From assembly GCF_026013905.1 (NCBI RefSeq), contig NZ_CP110257.1, forward strand, positions 3,209,501 to 3,273,500: 64,000 bases of DNA, in the 5' to 3' direction. The translations under genes and the position numbers were made by a program. Each line of letters opens with the position of its first letter. The first letter of the stretch is position 1. The notes below the pieces were generated by a model that worked only from the letters and a program-made list of their open reading frames with translations, had not been told where the DNA came from and made no database searches. This document shows, one piece after another, positions 1 through 7,393 of the stretch. Origin of the DNA: Schlegelella aquatica. GTDB lineage: Bacteria > Pseudomonadota > Gammaproteobacteria > Burkholderiales > Burkholderiaceae_C.

Positions 1-233
1 ACGGCGATCAGCGGTTTGCCGTCGATGCCGTAGTGCCGCAGCAGTTGGGCGGTGTGCCGGGTGTCCTCGCAGGCGATGGCGTCGGCCAGCGCGAGCACGT
101 GCAGCGCCCGCACGGTCACGTCGGCCAGGTTGCCGATGGGCGTGGCCACCACGTAGAGCGTGGCTGCGGGATACTGCTGCCTGGCGGCCGCGTCGGCCGC
201 CGCGGCGATCCAGGAAGAAGCTTCGATGGTCAC
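1..233 (-). CDS. rsmI: RsmI, 16S rRNA (cytidine-1402-2'-O)-methyltransferase, N-terminal part
   Basis: Leftward frame giving the first ~77 residues of RsmI; the rest lies beyond the left edge. RsmI uses SAM to 2'-O-methylate C1402 in the decoding centre of 16S rRNA. Visible family signatures are [14 protein letters not shown] at about residues 28-41, then EDTRHT and LLRHYGI, the usual N-terminal half of the SAM-binding tetrapyrrole-methylase fold. No ATG is available ahead of the conserved block, so a GTG (231-233) is taken as start. That start overlaps the 5' end of divergent yraN by 8 nt. The rsmI/yraN/SIS/BON order matches the E. coli yraL-yraP region, without lpoA between. Identity is secure; the start is less so. 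Confidence 0.9.
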   Translation of the reverse strand, partial: MTIEASSWIAAAADAAARQQYPAATLYVVATPIGNLADVTVRALHVLALADAIACEDTRHTAQLLRHYGIDGKPLIA

Positions 234-594
234 GACGAAGACGCTGGGAGATGCAGGGGAGGCGCGCGCGCTCGCACATCTGGAGCGAGCCGGGCTGCGA
301 CTGGTGCAGCGCAATTATCGGCTGGCGGGGGGCCCGCACCGCCGCGCCGGCGAGGTGGATCTGATCATGCGCGACCGCGACGGCACGCTGGTGTTCGTCG
401 AGGTGCGGCGTCGGCGAAGCGTCGCCCACGGGGGTGCGGCGGCCAGCATCTCGTGGGCCAAGCGCGAGCGCATCGTACGGGCGGCACAGCACTTCCTGCT
501 GCGGCTGCCCTCGCCGCCGCCCTGCCGCTTCGACGTGGTGGCGATCGACGGCGACCGGCTCGAGTGGCTGCGCGCCGCCTTCGACCTCGGCTGA
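226..594 (+). CDS. yraN: YraN family protein (UPF0102, nuclease-like fold)
   Basis: 122-residue protein of the UPF0102/YraN family, normal size. The conserved core is visible: GEVDLI, FVEVR and the [15 protein letters not shown] stretch, together forming the Holliday-junction-resolvase-like (restriction-endonuclease-like) fold with acidic residues in GEVDLI and E of VEVR. A biochemical role is not firmly established for the family. The ATG at 226 is chosen because the sequence from [12 protein letters not shown] is the normal N-terminus; a longer in-frame start at 160 would run back through rsmI. It lies head-to-head with rsmI and about 100 nt upstream of the SIS-domain gene, the conserved yra gene order. 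Confidence 0.92.
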   Translation: MVTTKTLGDAGEARALAHLERAGLRLVQRNYRLAGGPHRRAGEVDLIMRDRDGTLVFVEVRRRRSVAHGGAAASISWAKRERIVRAAQHFLLRLPSPPPCRFDVVAIDGDRLEWLRAAFDLG

Positions 595-696
595 GTGCCA
601 GCGCGCGCCGTCCTGCACGCCCGCTGCTCGTGCAAGGCACGCGACACCCTCGTGCCCCCAGGGCGGAGCGCGGCGGCTGACTTATCATCGCTTGCC

Positions 697-1293
697 ATGC
701 TCGAGCAACGCATCCAACAGCAGTTCTTCGAAAGCGCCGACCTGAAGTACCAGGCAGCCGAGGCGCTGGCCCGCCCCATCGCGGACGCGGTGCACGCGAT
801 CATCGGTTGCCTCACGGCGGGCGGCAAGGTGCTGGCCTGCGGTAACGGCGGTTCCGCCAGTGACGCACAGCACTTCGCCGCGGAGTTCGTCGGCCGGTTC
901 GAGCGCGAACGCCCGGGGCTGGCCGCCATCGCGCTCACGACCGACACGTCCATCCTCACCGCGGTCGGCAACGACTACGACTTCACCCAGGTGTTCTCCA
1001 AGCAGGTCCAGGCGCTCGGCCAGCCGGGCGACGTGCTGGTGGCCCTGTCCACGAGCGGAAACTCGGCCAACGTGATGGCCGCCGTGCAGGCCGCGCACGA
1101 CAAGGAGATGACGGTCATCGCGCTGACCGGCCGCGGCGGCGGCAAGCTCAAGGACCTGCTGGCGGAGACCGACGTGCACATCTGCGTGCCCCACGACCGC
1201 ACGGCGCGCATCCAGGAGGTGCACATCCTGGCGCTGCATTGCATCTGCGACGCGGTCGACGCGCAACTCCTCGGGGAACAGGACATCGTATGA
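697..1293 (+). CDS. diaA: SIS-domain protein of the GmhA/DiaA family
   Basis: 198-residue single SIS-domain protein. The phosphosugar-binding signature CGNGGSASDAQHFAAEF lies at about residues 48-64 and LSTSGNSANV near 115. The family has two activities: sedoheptulose-7-phosphate isomerase (GmhA, LPS heptose synthesis) and DiaA, a DnaA-binding initiation factor. Position between yraN and a BON lipoprotein is that of diaA in E. coli, so DiaA is the context-based choice, but GmhA cannot be excluded from sequence alone. The ATG at 697 is preferred over the upstream in-frame ATG because residues from MLEQRIQQQFFESADLK match the family start. Its TGA overlaps the next ATG (ATGA), indicating translational coupling. 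Confidence 0.85.
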   Translation: MLEQRIQQQFFESADLKYQAAEALARPIADAVHAIIGCLTAGGKVLACGNGGSASDAQHFAAEFVGRFERERPGLAAIALTTDTSILTAVGNDYDFTQVFSKQVQALGQPGDVLVALSTSGNSANVMAAVQAAHDKEMTVIALTGRGGGKLKDLLAETDVHICVPHDRTARIQEVHILALHCICDAVDAQLLGEQDIV

Positions 1294-1964
1294 GCATCCG
1301 TTCGACTCTGGCTTTCTCGTCGCGCCGCCTGGCGCTCGCGGCCGCCGTGCTCGCCGGCGCGTCGCTGCTGTCTGCCTGCGCACCGCTGGTCGTCGGCGGA
1401 GCGATGGTGGGCGGCATGATGGTCGTGACCGACCGGCGCACGTCCGGCGCCCAGGTGGAAGACCAGGCCATCGAGCTGAAGGCCGTCAACCGCATCCGTG
1501 AGGTGCTGGGCGAGCGCGGGCACGTGAGCGCCACCAGCTACAACCGCATGGTGCTGCTGACGGGCGAGGTGCCGAGCGAGCAGGACAAGCTCGCGGTCGA
1601 GCAGGCCGTCTCGCGCATCGAGAACGTGCGCTCCATCGTCAACGAGCTGGCGGTGATGGGCAACAGCTCGCTGACCTCGCGCTCGAACGACGTGCTCCTC
1701 GCAAGCAAGGTGAAGGCCACGCTGATCGACGCACGCGACCTGCAGGCCAACGCCTTCAAGGTCGTCACCGAGCGCGGCGTCGTCTACCTGATGGGCCTGG
1801 TGACCGAGCGCGAAGCCAACCGCGGCGCCGAGGTCGCGCGCAGCGTCGGCGGCGTGCAGAAGGTGGTCAAGGTGTTCGAGATCATCAGCGAAGAGGAACT
1901 CGCCCGCCTGCGGCCCGCGTCCGCCCCGCAAGGGGGTTCGGGCGGCGGCTCGACCGGACAGTGA
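1290..1964 (+). CDS. BON-domain outer-membrane lipoprotein (DolP/YraP-like)
   Basis: 224-residue lipoprotein. The N-terminus has a basic region, a hydrophobic stretch and a lipobox LLSAC near residues 27-31, predicting lipidation at that Cys. Two BON domains follow: the first around RIREVLGERGHVSATSYNRMVLLTGEV, the second around KVKATLIDARDLQANAFKVVTERGVVYLMGLV. The tail is Gly/Ser-rich. E. coli DolP, at the same position in the yra cluster, is an outer-membrane lipoprotein that binds anionic phospholipid and supports envelope integrity; that role is inferred here. The start overlaps the SIS gene stop by 4 nt, so the two are probably one operon. The following ~125 nt contain only GC-rich sequence (a run of GGCGG). 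Confidence 0.9.
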   Translation: MSIRSTLAFSSRRLALAAAVLAGASLLSACAPLVVGGAMVGGMMVVTDRRTSGAQVEDQAIELKAVNRIREVLGERGHVSATSYNRMVLLTGEVPSEQDKLAVEQAVSRIENVRSIVNELAVMGNSSLTSRSNDVLLASKVKATLIDARDLQANAFKVVTERGVVYLMGLVTEREANRGAEVARSVGGVQKVVKVFEIISEEELARLRPASAPQGGSGGGSTGQ

Positions 1965-2091
1965 CGTCGGCGGGCGCGCCCGGCTGACGCGGGCCCAAGC
2001 CAGGCGCCGTCGGTCGTGCTGCAGGCCTCGCGCCGGGCCCCCGCTGCGGCGGGGCGGCGGGGCGGCGGGGCGGCGACCGGCCGTGGCCTGC

Positions 2092-2985
2092 TTATCGCAG
2101 GCGGCGGATGAGGCTGGAGGTGTCCCAGCGGCCGCCACCTTGGGCCTGCACGTCGGCGTAGAACTGATCGACCAGCGCGGTCACCGGCAGCCGCGCGCCG
2201 TTGCGCTTGGCCTCGGCCAGGCACAGGCCCAGGTCCTTGCGCATCCAATCGACCGCGAAGCCGAAGTCGAACTGGTCCTTGATCATCGTCGGGCCGCGGT
2301 TGTCCATTTGCCAGCTCTGGGCGGCGCCCTTGCCGATCACGCCGAGCACGGCCTCCATGTCCAGGCCGGCCTTGAGGCCGAAGGCAATGGCCTCGCTCAG
2401 CCCTTGCAGCAGGCCGGCGATGGCGATCTGGTTGACCATCTTCGCCAATTGGCCCGCACCGCTGCCGCCGAGCAAGGTCACGGCCTTGGAATAGGCCATC
2501 GCCACCGGCTGCATGCGCTCGAAGGCGGCCGGCTCGCCGCCGCACATCACGGTGAGCGCGCCATTGATCGCGCCCACGTTGCCGCCGGAGACGGGTGCGT
2601 CGATGAACGCCAGGCCGCGCTCGCGCGCGGCGGCTGCCAGCTCGCGCGCGACCTCGGCGGAGGCGGTGGTGTGGTCGACGAAGATCGCCCCGGCCTTCAT
2701 GCCCGCGAACGCGCCGGCGTCACCGAGCGTGACGCTGCGCAAGTCGTCGTCGTTGCCCACGCAGGCGAAGACGATGTCGGCGCCTTGCGCGGCCTCCCGC
2801 GGGGTCGCAGCGTACCGGCCGCCGTGCTCCTCGGCCCAGCGTGCGGCCTTCTCCGTGGTGCGGTTGTAGACCGTGACCCGGTGCCCGGCGCGCGCCAGGT
2901 GCCCGGCCATCGGGTAGCCCATGACGCCCAGGCCGATGAAAGCGACCGTGTGCGGGTCGATCGGGGCGTAGGTCTTGGTGGTCAT
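2092..2985 (-). CDS. NAD(P)-dependent beta-hydroxyacid dehydrogenase (HIBADH/tartronate semialdehyde reductase family)
   Basis: 297-residue oxidoreductase. The Rossmann motif GLGVMGYPMAGHL lies near residues 17-29, and the substrate-binding signature DAPVSGGNVGA near 130, with the catalytic Lys in the GAGQLAKMVNQI block near 180. The family interconverts 3-hydroxyisobutyrate or D-glycerate/tartronate semialdehyde with their oxidised forms, using NAD(P). The exact substrate cannot be read; a methylmalonate-semialdehyde dehydrogenase gene (mmsA), the next step after 3-HIB dehydrogenase in valine breakdown, lies 39 kb away and is not linked. The gene is monocistronic in appearance, between the BON lipoprotein (convergent) and pilU. 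Confidence 0.9.
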   Translation of the reverse strand: MTTKTYAPIDPHTVAFIGLGVMGYPMAGHLARAGHRVTVYNRTTEKAARWAEEHGGRYAATPREAAQGADIVFACVGNDDDLRSVTLGDAGAFAGMKAGAIFVDHTTASAEVARELAAAARERGLAFIDAPVSGGNVGAINGALTVMCGGEPAAFERMQPVAMAYSKAVTLLGGSGAGQLAKMVNQIAIAGLLQGLSEAIAFGLKAGLDMEAVLGVIGKGAAQSWQMDNRGPTMIKDQFDFGFAVDWMRKDLGLCLAEAKRNGARLPVTALVDQFYADVQAQGGGRWDTSSLIRRLR

Positions 2986-3128
2986 CGCGCGTCTCCTTGC
3001 TGGAATGCTGGCAGGCGCCGGGAAGCGCCTGCCAGCGATTGTGACGCCACGCCACGAAGCGCGCAGCCACCGGCGCGCGGGACGGGCGCGAGCGGGGGGC
3101 ATGGGCCGCCGGGGCCCGGCACGCCGCG

Positions 3129-4265
3129 TCAGACGATGGTGAGGTGCTCGGTGCCGGCCGACAAGTCGGCGCTGCGGGCCCGTTGGCTGTTGAGCTTGAT
3201 CTGCAGCCGCAGGTCGTTGACCGAGTCGGCGTTGCGCAACGCGTCCTCGTAGGTGATGAAGTTGCCTTCGTAGAGGTCGAAGAGCGACTGGTCGAACGTC
3301 TGCATGCCCAGCTCGCGGCTCTTCTTCATGATCTCCTTGATCTCGGCCACCTCGCCCTTGAAGATCAGCTCGGAGATGAGCGGCGTGTTGAGGAGGATCT
3401 CGACCGCCGCGATGCGACCCTTGCCCTCCTGCCGCGGCAGCAGCCGCTGCGACACCATCGCCTTGAGGTTGAGCGACAGGTCCATCAGCAGTTGCGCGCG
3501 CCGCTCCTCGGGGAAGAAGTTGATGATGCGGTCCAGCGCCTGGTTGGCGCTGTTGGCGTGCAGCGTGGCCATGCACAGGTGGCCCGTCTCGGCGAAGGCC
3601 ACCGCGTGCTCCATCGTCTCGCGGTCGCGGATCTCGCCCATGAGGATCACGTCGGGTGCCTGGCGCAGCGTGTTCTTGAGCGCGGCCTCCCAGCCGTCGG
3701 TGTCGATGCCCACCTCGCGCTGGGTGACGATGCAGTTCTTGTGCGGGTGCACGAACTCGACCGGGTCCTCGATCGTGATGATGTGGCCGTAGGAATTCTC
3801 GTTGCGGTAGTCCACCATCGCAGCGAGCGTGGTGGACTTGCCCGAGCCGGTGGCGCCCACCATGATGACCAGGCCGCGCTTGGTCATCGCGATCTCCTTG
3901 AGCACCTGCGGCAGCCCCAGGGTGTCGATGGTGGGCAGGGTCTGCGGGATCACCCGCAGCACGAGGCCCACGTGCCCCTGCTGCATGAAGGCATTGACGC
4001 GGAAACGCCCGAGGCCCTGCGGTGCGATCGCGAAGTTGCACTCCTTCGTGCGCTCGAACTCGGCAGCCTGCTTGTCGTTCATGATGGCGCGCGCCAGCGC
4101 CATCGTGTGCTGACCGTTGAGCGGCTGCGGCGAGACCTTGGTGACCCGCCCGTCGATCTTGATCGCTGGCGGGAAGTCGGCGGTGAGGAACAGGTCCGAT
4201 CCGTTGCGCGCGATCATGAGGCGCAACAGGTCGTTGATGAACTTGGATGCCTGATCACGTTCCAT
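3129..4265 (-). CDS. pilU: PilU, type IV pilus retraction ATPase paralogue
   Basis: 378-residue PilT/VirB11-family ATPase. Walker A GATGSGKST lies near residue 137, the Asp-box around ITIEDPVEF, Walker B LMGEIRDRETM, and the His-box TLHANSANQALDRIINFFP. The C-terminus extends past PilT length and ends in a charged tail (RARSADLSAGTEHL), as expected of PilU. PilU is a retraction-associated motor that works with PilT at the inner-membrane base of type IV pili, aiding high-force retraction. It is the last gene of a leftward pilT - cNMP-binding - pilU set, 33 nt after the middle gene. Confidence 0.95.
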   Translation of the reverse strand: MERDQASKFINDLLRLMIARNGSDLFLTADFPPAIKIDGRVTKVSPQPLNGQHTMALARAIMNDKQAAEFERTKECNFAIAPQGLGRFRVNAFMQQGHVGLVLRVIPQTLPTIDTLGLPQVLKEIAMTKRGLVIMVGATGSGKSTTLAAMVDYRNENSYGHIITIEDPVEFVHPHKNCIVTQREVGIDTDGWEAALKNTLRQAPDVILMGEIRDRETMEHAVAFAETGHLCMATLHANSANQALDRIINFFPEERRAQLLMDLSLNLKAMVSQRLLPRQEGKGRIAAVEILLNTPLISELIFKGEVAEIKEIMKKSRELGMQTFDQSLFDLYEGNFITYEDALRNADSVNDLRLQIKLNSQRARSADLSAGTEHLTIV

Positions 4266-4298
4266 GCTTCGTTCCCTCTGGGCAGGCGACGTCGGGCA

Positions 4299-4940
4299 TC
4301 AGGCCCGGGACAGCAAGGCGCTCAGGCGCGCGCTGACCTGCCGCAGCCGCAGGGACAGGCGCCGGGCGAGCGAGGCCAGCAAGGCCAGGCCGAGTCGTGG
4401 CTCCTGCATGATCATGCGGTCCAGACCCTCGGCGTCGAGCACGGCCAGCACGCAGGGCGTGAGCGTCTTGCAGGCCGAAAAGCGCGCGCCCGCATCGAGC
4501 AGCGACATCTCGCCCAGCATGTCGCCGGGCCGCGCCTCGGCCAGCCGGGCGCGGCCGCCCCACGGTTGCACGCGGTCGACGGCGACCGTGCCTTCGAGCA
4601 CGATCAGCATGTAGTCGCCCTGCTCGTCCTGACCGATGATCTCCTGGCCGGGCGGCACCTGCACGAAGTCCAGGTACTGGCTCATGCGTTCGAGCTCGGC
4701 CCGCCCGAGCGAGGCGACATAGCGGTCGGCGCCCCACAGCTCGGCGAAGCGCTCCGCACCCTTGCGGCGGTCGTAGGGCTGCGCCCCCACCTCCTGCGCG
4801 CGGGCGCGCCAGGTGGTGACGAGCTGGGTGTCGTCGGTGCGTTCCTGGAACATCGTGGAGAAAAAGCCCGAATCCTCGGCGCCTTCTTCTTGGTCCGACC
4901 CGGCGGGGGCGCCCTTGAGTTTGTCGATCAGTTTCTTCAT
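4299..4940 (-). CDS. Cyclic-nucleotide-binding-domain protein without DNA-binding domain
   Basis: 213-residue protein with one cNMP-binding (CRP/PKA-type) beta-barrel at about residues 75-180. Visible landmarks are VPPGQEIIGQDEQGDYMLIVLEGTVAV and the phosphate-binding-cassette-like stretch RPGDMLGEMSLLDAGARFSA. No helix-turn-helix follows; the C-terminus is an Arg/Leu-rich helix (RRLSLRLRQVSARLSALL). The first ~60 residues are charged (EEGAEDSGFFSTMFQERTDD) and unassigned. Lying between pilT and pilU in the same orientation with short gaps (32 and 33 nt), it is probably co-transcribed with the retraction motors and could couple a nucleotide signal to twitching. The ligand (cAMP, cGMP, c-di-GMP or none) is not determinable here. 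Confidence 0.85.
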   Translation of the reverse strand: MKKLIDKLKGAPAGSDQEEGAEDSGFFSTMFQERTDDTQLVTTWRARAQEVGAQPYDRRKGAERFAELWGADRYVASLGRAELERMSQYLDFVQVPPGQEIIGQDEQGDYMLIVLEGTVAVDRVQPWGGRARLAEARPGDMLGEMSLLDAGARFSACKTLTPCVLAVLDAEGLDRMIMQEPRLGLALLASLARRLSLRLRQVSARLSALLSRA

Positions 4941-4972
4941 CGCGTAAGACCGGGGCGGCGAAGGAGGTGGCG

Positions 4973-6016
4973 TCAGCCGGGGAAGTTCTCGGGGAACTTG
5001 GCTTTCGCGCGCGCCTCCGCCGGAGAAATGAGGTTGCGCCGCACCAGGTCGGCGAGGCATTGGTCGAGCGTCTGCATGCCCATGCTGTTGCCGGTCTGGA
5101 TGGCCGAGTACATCTGTGCGATCTTGTTCTCGCGGATCAGATTGCGGATGGCCGAGGTGCCGAGCATGATCTCGTGCGCGGCCACGCGGCCCGAACCGTC
5201 CTTGAGCTTGCACAGCGTCTGAGAGATGACGGCCACGAGCGACTCGGAGAGCATCGCCCGCACCATCTCCTTCTCCGCGGCGGGGAAGACGTCCACGATG
5301 CGGTCGATCGTCTTGGCCGCGCTGGAGGTGTGCAGCGTGCCGAACACGAGGTGACCCGTCTCGGCCGCGGTGAGCGCGAGGCGGATGGTCTCCAGGTCGC
5401 GCATCTCGCCCACGAGAATGGCGTCCGGGTCTTCGCGCAGCGCCGAGCGCAACGCGTTGTTGAAGCTCAGGGTGTGCGGGCCTACCTCGCGCTGGTTGAT
5501 CAGGCACTTCTTCGATTCGTGCACGAACTCGATCGGGTCCTCGACGGTGAGGATGTGCCCGTACTCGTTTTCGTTGAGGTGGTTGATCATCGCGGCCAGC
5601 GTCGTCGACTTGCCGGAGCCGGTGGGGCCGGTCACCAGGACCAGCCCGCGGGGCTTGAGGGCGAGGTCGGCGAACACCTTGGGGGCGTTGAGCTGCTCGA
5701 GCGTGAGGATCTTGGAAGGAATCGTACGGAAGACGGCGCCCGCGCCGCGGCTCTGGTTGAACGCGTTGACGCGAAAGCGCGCGAGGCCTTGGATCTCGAA
5801 GGAGAAGTCGCACTCGAGCGTCTCCTCGAACGCCTTGCGCTGCGCATCGTTCATGATGTCGTAGACCATGTCGTGGACCTGCTTGTGGTCCAACGGGTCG
5901 ACGTTGATGCGGCGCACGTCGCCGTGCACGCGGATCATGGGGGGCAGCCCGGCCGACAAGTGCAAGTCGGAAGCCTTGTTCTTCACCGAAAAGGCCAACA
6001 GCTGCGTGATGTCCAT
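4973..6016 (-). CDS. pilT: PilT, type IV pilus retraction ATPase
   Basis: 347-residue hexameric ATPase that powers pilus retraction and twitching. Walker A GPTGSGKSTT lies near residue 130, followed by the Asp-box TVEDPIEFVH, Walker B LVGEMRDLETI and the His-box TLHTSSAAKTIDRIVDVFP. The C-terminal AIRNLIRE motif is required for retraction in known PilT proteins. Length equals the family norm. The ATG at 6016 is supported by the canonical MDITQLLAFSVKNKASDLH start. It is divergent from yggS with a 63-nt gap, a common PilT-YggS arrangement, and heads the pilT - cNMP - pilU set. Confidence 0.97.
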   Translation of the reverse strand: MDITQLLAFSVKNKASDLHLSAGLPPMIRVHGDVRRINVDPLDHKQVHDMVYDIMNDAQRKAFEETLECDFSFEIQGLARFRVNAFNQSRGAGAVFRTIPSKILTLEQLNAPKVFADLALKPRGLVLVTGPTGSGKSTTLAAMINHLNENEYGHILTVEDPIEFVHESKKCLINQREVGPHTLSFNNALRSALREDPDAILVGEMRDLETIRLALTAAETGHLVFGTLHTSSAAKTIDRIVDVFPAAEKEMVRAMLSESLVAVISQTLCKLKDGSGRVAAHEIMLGTSAIRNLIRENKIAQMYSAIQTGNSMGMQTLDQCLADLVRRNLISPAEARAKAKFPENFPG

Positions 6017-6079
6017 GGATCCTCGGGAAAGCGGGGAACGGCGCGCGACAGCGCAAGAAGACGTTAAGCTCGTCCCATT

Positions 6080-6781
6080 ATGGCGACGATCTCTCAGAAC
6101 ATACAACAAGTGCGAGAACGCATTGCCGCGGCCTGCGCCCGGGCCGGTCGCCCCGTGGAAAGCGTCACGCTGCTGGCCGTGAGCAAGACCTTCGATGCAG
6201 ACTGCGTGCGACAGGCGCATGCGGCGGGGCTCACCCGTTTCGGCGAGAACTACGTGCAGGAAGCGGTGCACAAGATCGAGGCGCTGGGCGATCTGCGCGA
6301 CCGCCTGGAGTGGCACCTGATCGGGCCGTTGCAGAGCAACAAGACGCGTGTGGTGGCCGAGCGCTTCGACTGGGTGCATTCGGTGGACCGGCCGAAGATC
6401 GCCGAGCGGCTGTCGGCGCAGCGGCCCGAGGGCCTGCCGCCGTTGCAGGTGTGCCTGCAGGTGAACATCAGCGGCGAGGCGACCAAGAGCGGCCTCGCAC
6501 CCCACGAGGTTTCAGAGGTGGCCCGCGCGGTGGCGCGCTTGCCGGGCCTTCGGTTGCGGGGGCTGATGGCGATTCCCGAGCCGACGGGCGACCTGGAGGC
6601 CCAGCGGCGGCCTCACCGGGCACTGCGTGAGCTGTGGCAGCGCTTGCGCGAGGAGGGGCTGCCGCTCGACACGCTGTCGATCGGGATGTCGCAGGACCTG
6701 GAGGCGGCGATTCTGGAGGGTGCGACGTTGGTGCGGGTGGGCACGGCGATCTTCGGGCGGCGTGAGGTGTTGCGGGGCTGA
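6080..6781 (+). CDS. yggS: YggS-family pyridoxal phosphate homeostasis protein
   Basis: 233-residue PLP-binding protein of the fold-type III (alanine racemase N-terminal) group. The PLP lysine is in LLAVSKTF at about residue 36; also visible are FGENYVQEA, WHLIGPLQSNK, QVNISGEATKSG and the C-terminal LSIGMSQDLEAAI and LVRVGTAIFG. YggS has no known catalysis; it buffers PLP and affects amino-acid and 2-oxoacid balance. The usual partner downstream is proC; here lrp and putA lie between them. The gene starts 63 nt from pilT on the opposite strand and is followed by a small hairpin before convergent lrp. Confidence 0.95.
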   Translation: MATISQNIQQVRERIAAACARAGRPVESVTLLAVSKTFDADCVRQAHAAGLTRFGENYVQEAVHKIEALGDLRDRLEWHLIGPLQSNKTRVVAERFDWVHSVDRPKIAERLSAQRPEGLPPLQVCLQVNISGEATKSGLAPHEVSEVARAVARLPGLRLRGLMAIPEPTGDLEAQRRPHRALRELWQRLREEGLPLDTLSIGMSQDLEAAILEGATLVRVGTAIFGRREVLRG

Positions 6782-6788
6782 GTCAGGG

Positions 6789-6805
6789 ACCGGCGTTCTG
6801 CCGGT
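6789..6805. terminator. Small hairpin between convergent yggS and lrp
   Basis: ACCGGC-GTTCT-GCCGGT, a perfect 6-bp stem with a 5-nt loop, lies 8 nt after the yggS stop and 10 nt before the lrp stop. There is no T-tract, so a role as a weak shared terminator is only plausible. Confidence 0.4.
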
Positions 6806-6814
6806 GGACGAGCC

Positions 6815-7297
6815 TCAGATCGGCAACAGCGACGTGTTCTTGACCTCTTCCATCACCGCATAGGTGTGGGTCTCGCGCACGCCGGGCAGTGACCAGATCA
6901 CCGAGGCGATGAGTTCGCGATAGGCCTGCATGTCGGCCACGCGCGTCTTGATGAGGTAGTCGAAGCCGCCGGCCACCAGATGGCATTCGAGGATCTCGGG
7001 GCGGGTCTGCACAGCCGCCTTGAAGGCGTTCATCACGTCGGGCGTGGTGCGGTCGAGCACCACCTCGACGAACACCATCATCCCCGCGTTGAGCTTGAGC
7101 GGATTGAGCCGCGCCTCGTAGCCGAGGATGTAGCCGTCGCGCGTGAGCCGCTTGACGCGCTCCAGCACCGCCGTCGGCGACAGATGCACCGCCTCCGCCA
7201 GTTTCAGGTTGGCGATACGGCCGTCCTGCTGCAGGATTCTCAGGATCTTGCGGTCGATCTTGTCCAAATCGCCGCCGTCTCCGCCCCCAGACCTCAT
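6815..7297 (-). CDS. Lrp/AsnC-family transcriptional regulator, probable regulator of putA
   Basis: 160-residue Lrp/AsnC regulator. The N-terminal winged HTH is at about residues 10-70 (LDKIDRKILRILQQDGRIANLKLAE, SPTAVLERVKRL). The C-terminal RAM effector domain spans about 75-155 (VFVEVVLDR, ECHLVAGGFDYLIKTRV, VIWSLPGVRETHTYAVMEEVK). It is divergent from putA with only ~70-100 nt between the starts, where a 9-bp inverted repeat lies. This is the arrangement of the proline-responsive activators PutR/BkdR-like Lrp proteins next to putA, so regulation of proline catabolism is the likely function. That is inference from context. Confidence 0.9.
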   Translation of the reverse strand: MRSGGGDGGDLDKIDRKILRILQQDGRIANLKLAEAVHLSPTAVLERVKRLTRDGYILGYEARLNPLKLNAGMMVFVEVVLDRTTPDVMNAFKAAVQTRPEILECHLVAGGFDYLIKTRVADMQAYRELIASVIWSLPGVRETHTYAVMEEVKNTSLLPI

Positions 7298-7338
7298 CTT
7301 GATTTTCCTCTGTTGAAGGGCCCCTCAATGGAGAAAGA

Positions 7339-7365
7339 TGCTAGGTTGAAACTCTTAACCTAGCA
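7339..7365. promoter_or_regulatory. Inverted repeat in the lrp/putA intergenic region, candidate operator
   Basis: TGCTAGGTT-N9-AACCTAGCA is a perfect 9-bp inverted repeat with a 9-nt spacer, located 29 nt upstream of the preferred putA ATG. It is AT-richer than the surroundings. Lrp-type regulators bind imperfect palindromes in divergent promoters, so this is a good candidate site for the adjacent regulator. It could alternatively fold as a hairpin in the putA leader. Confidence 0.6.
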
Positions 7366-7393
7366 AGTCATGCAAAACCCTGAGAAGACTCCC

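Noticed and set aside
3144..5222. 692-codon plus-strand ORF opposite pilU-pilT
   Set aside because: It is antisense to two secure motor ATPase genes, has His/Arg/Val-rich composition and no recognisable domain; typical shadow ORF of GC-rich DNA.
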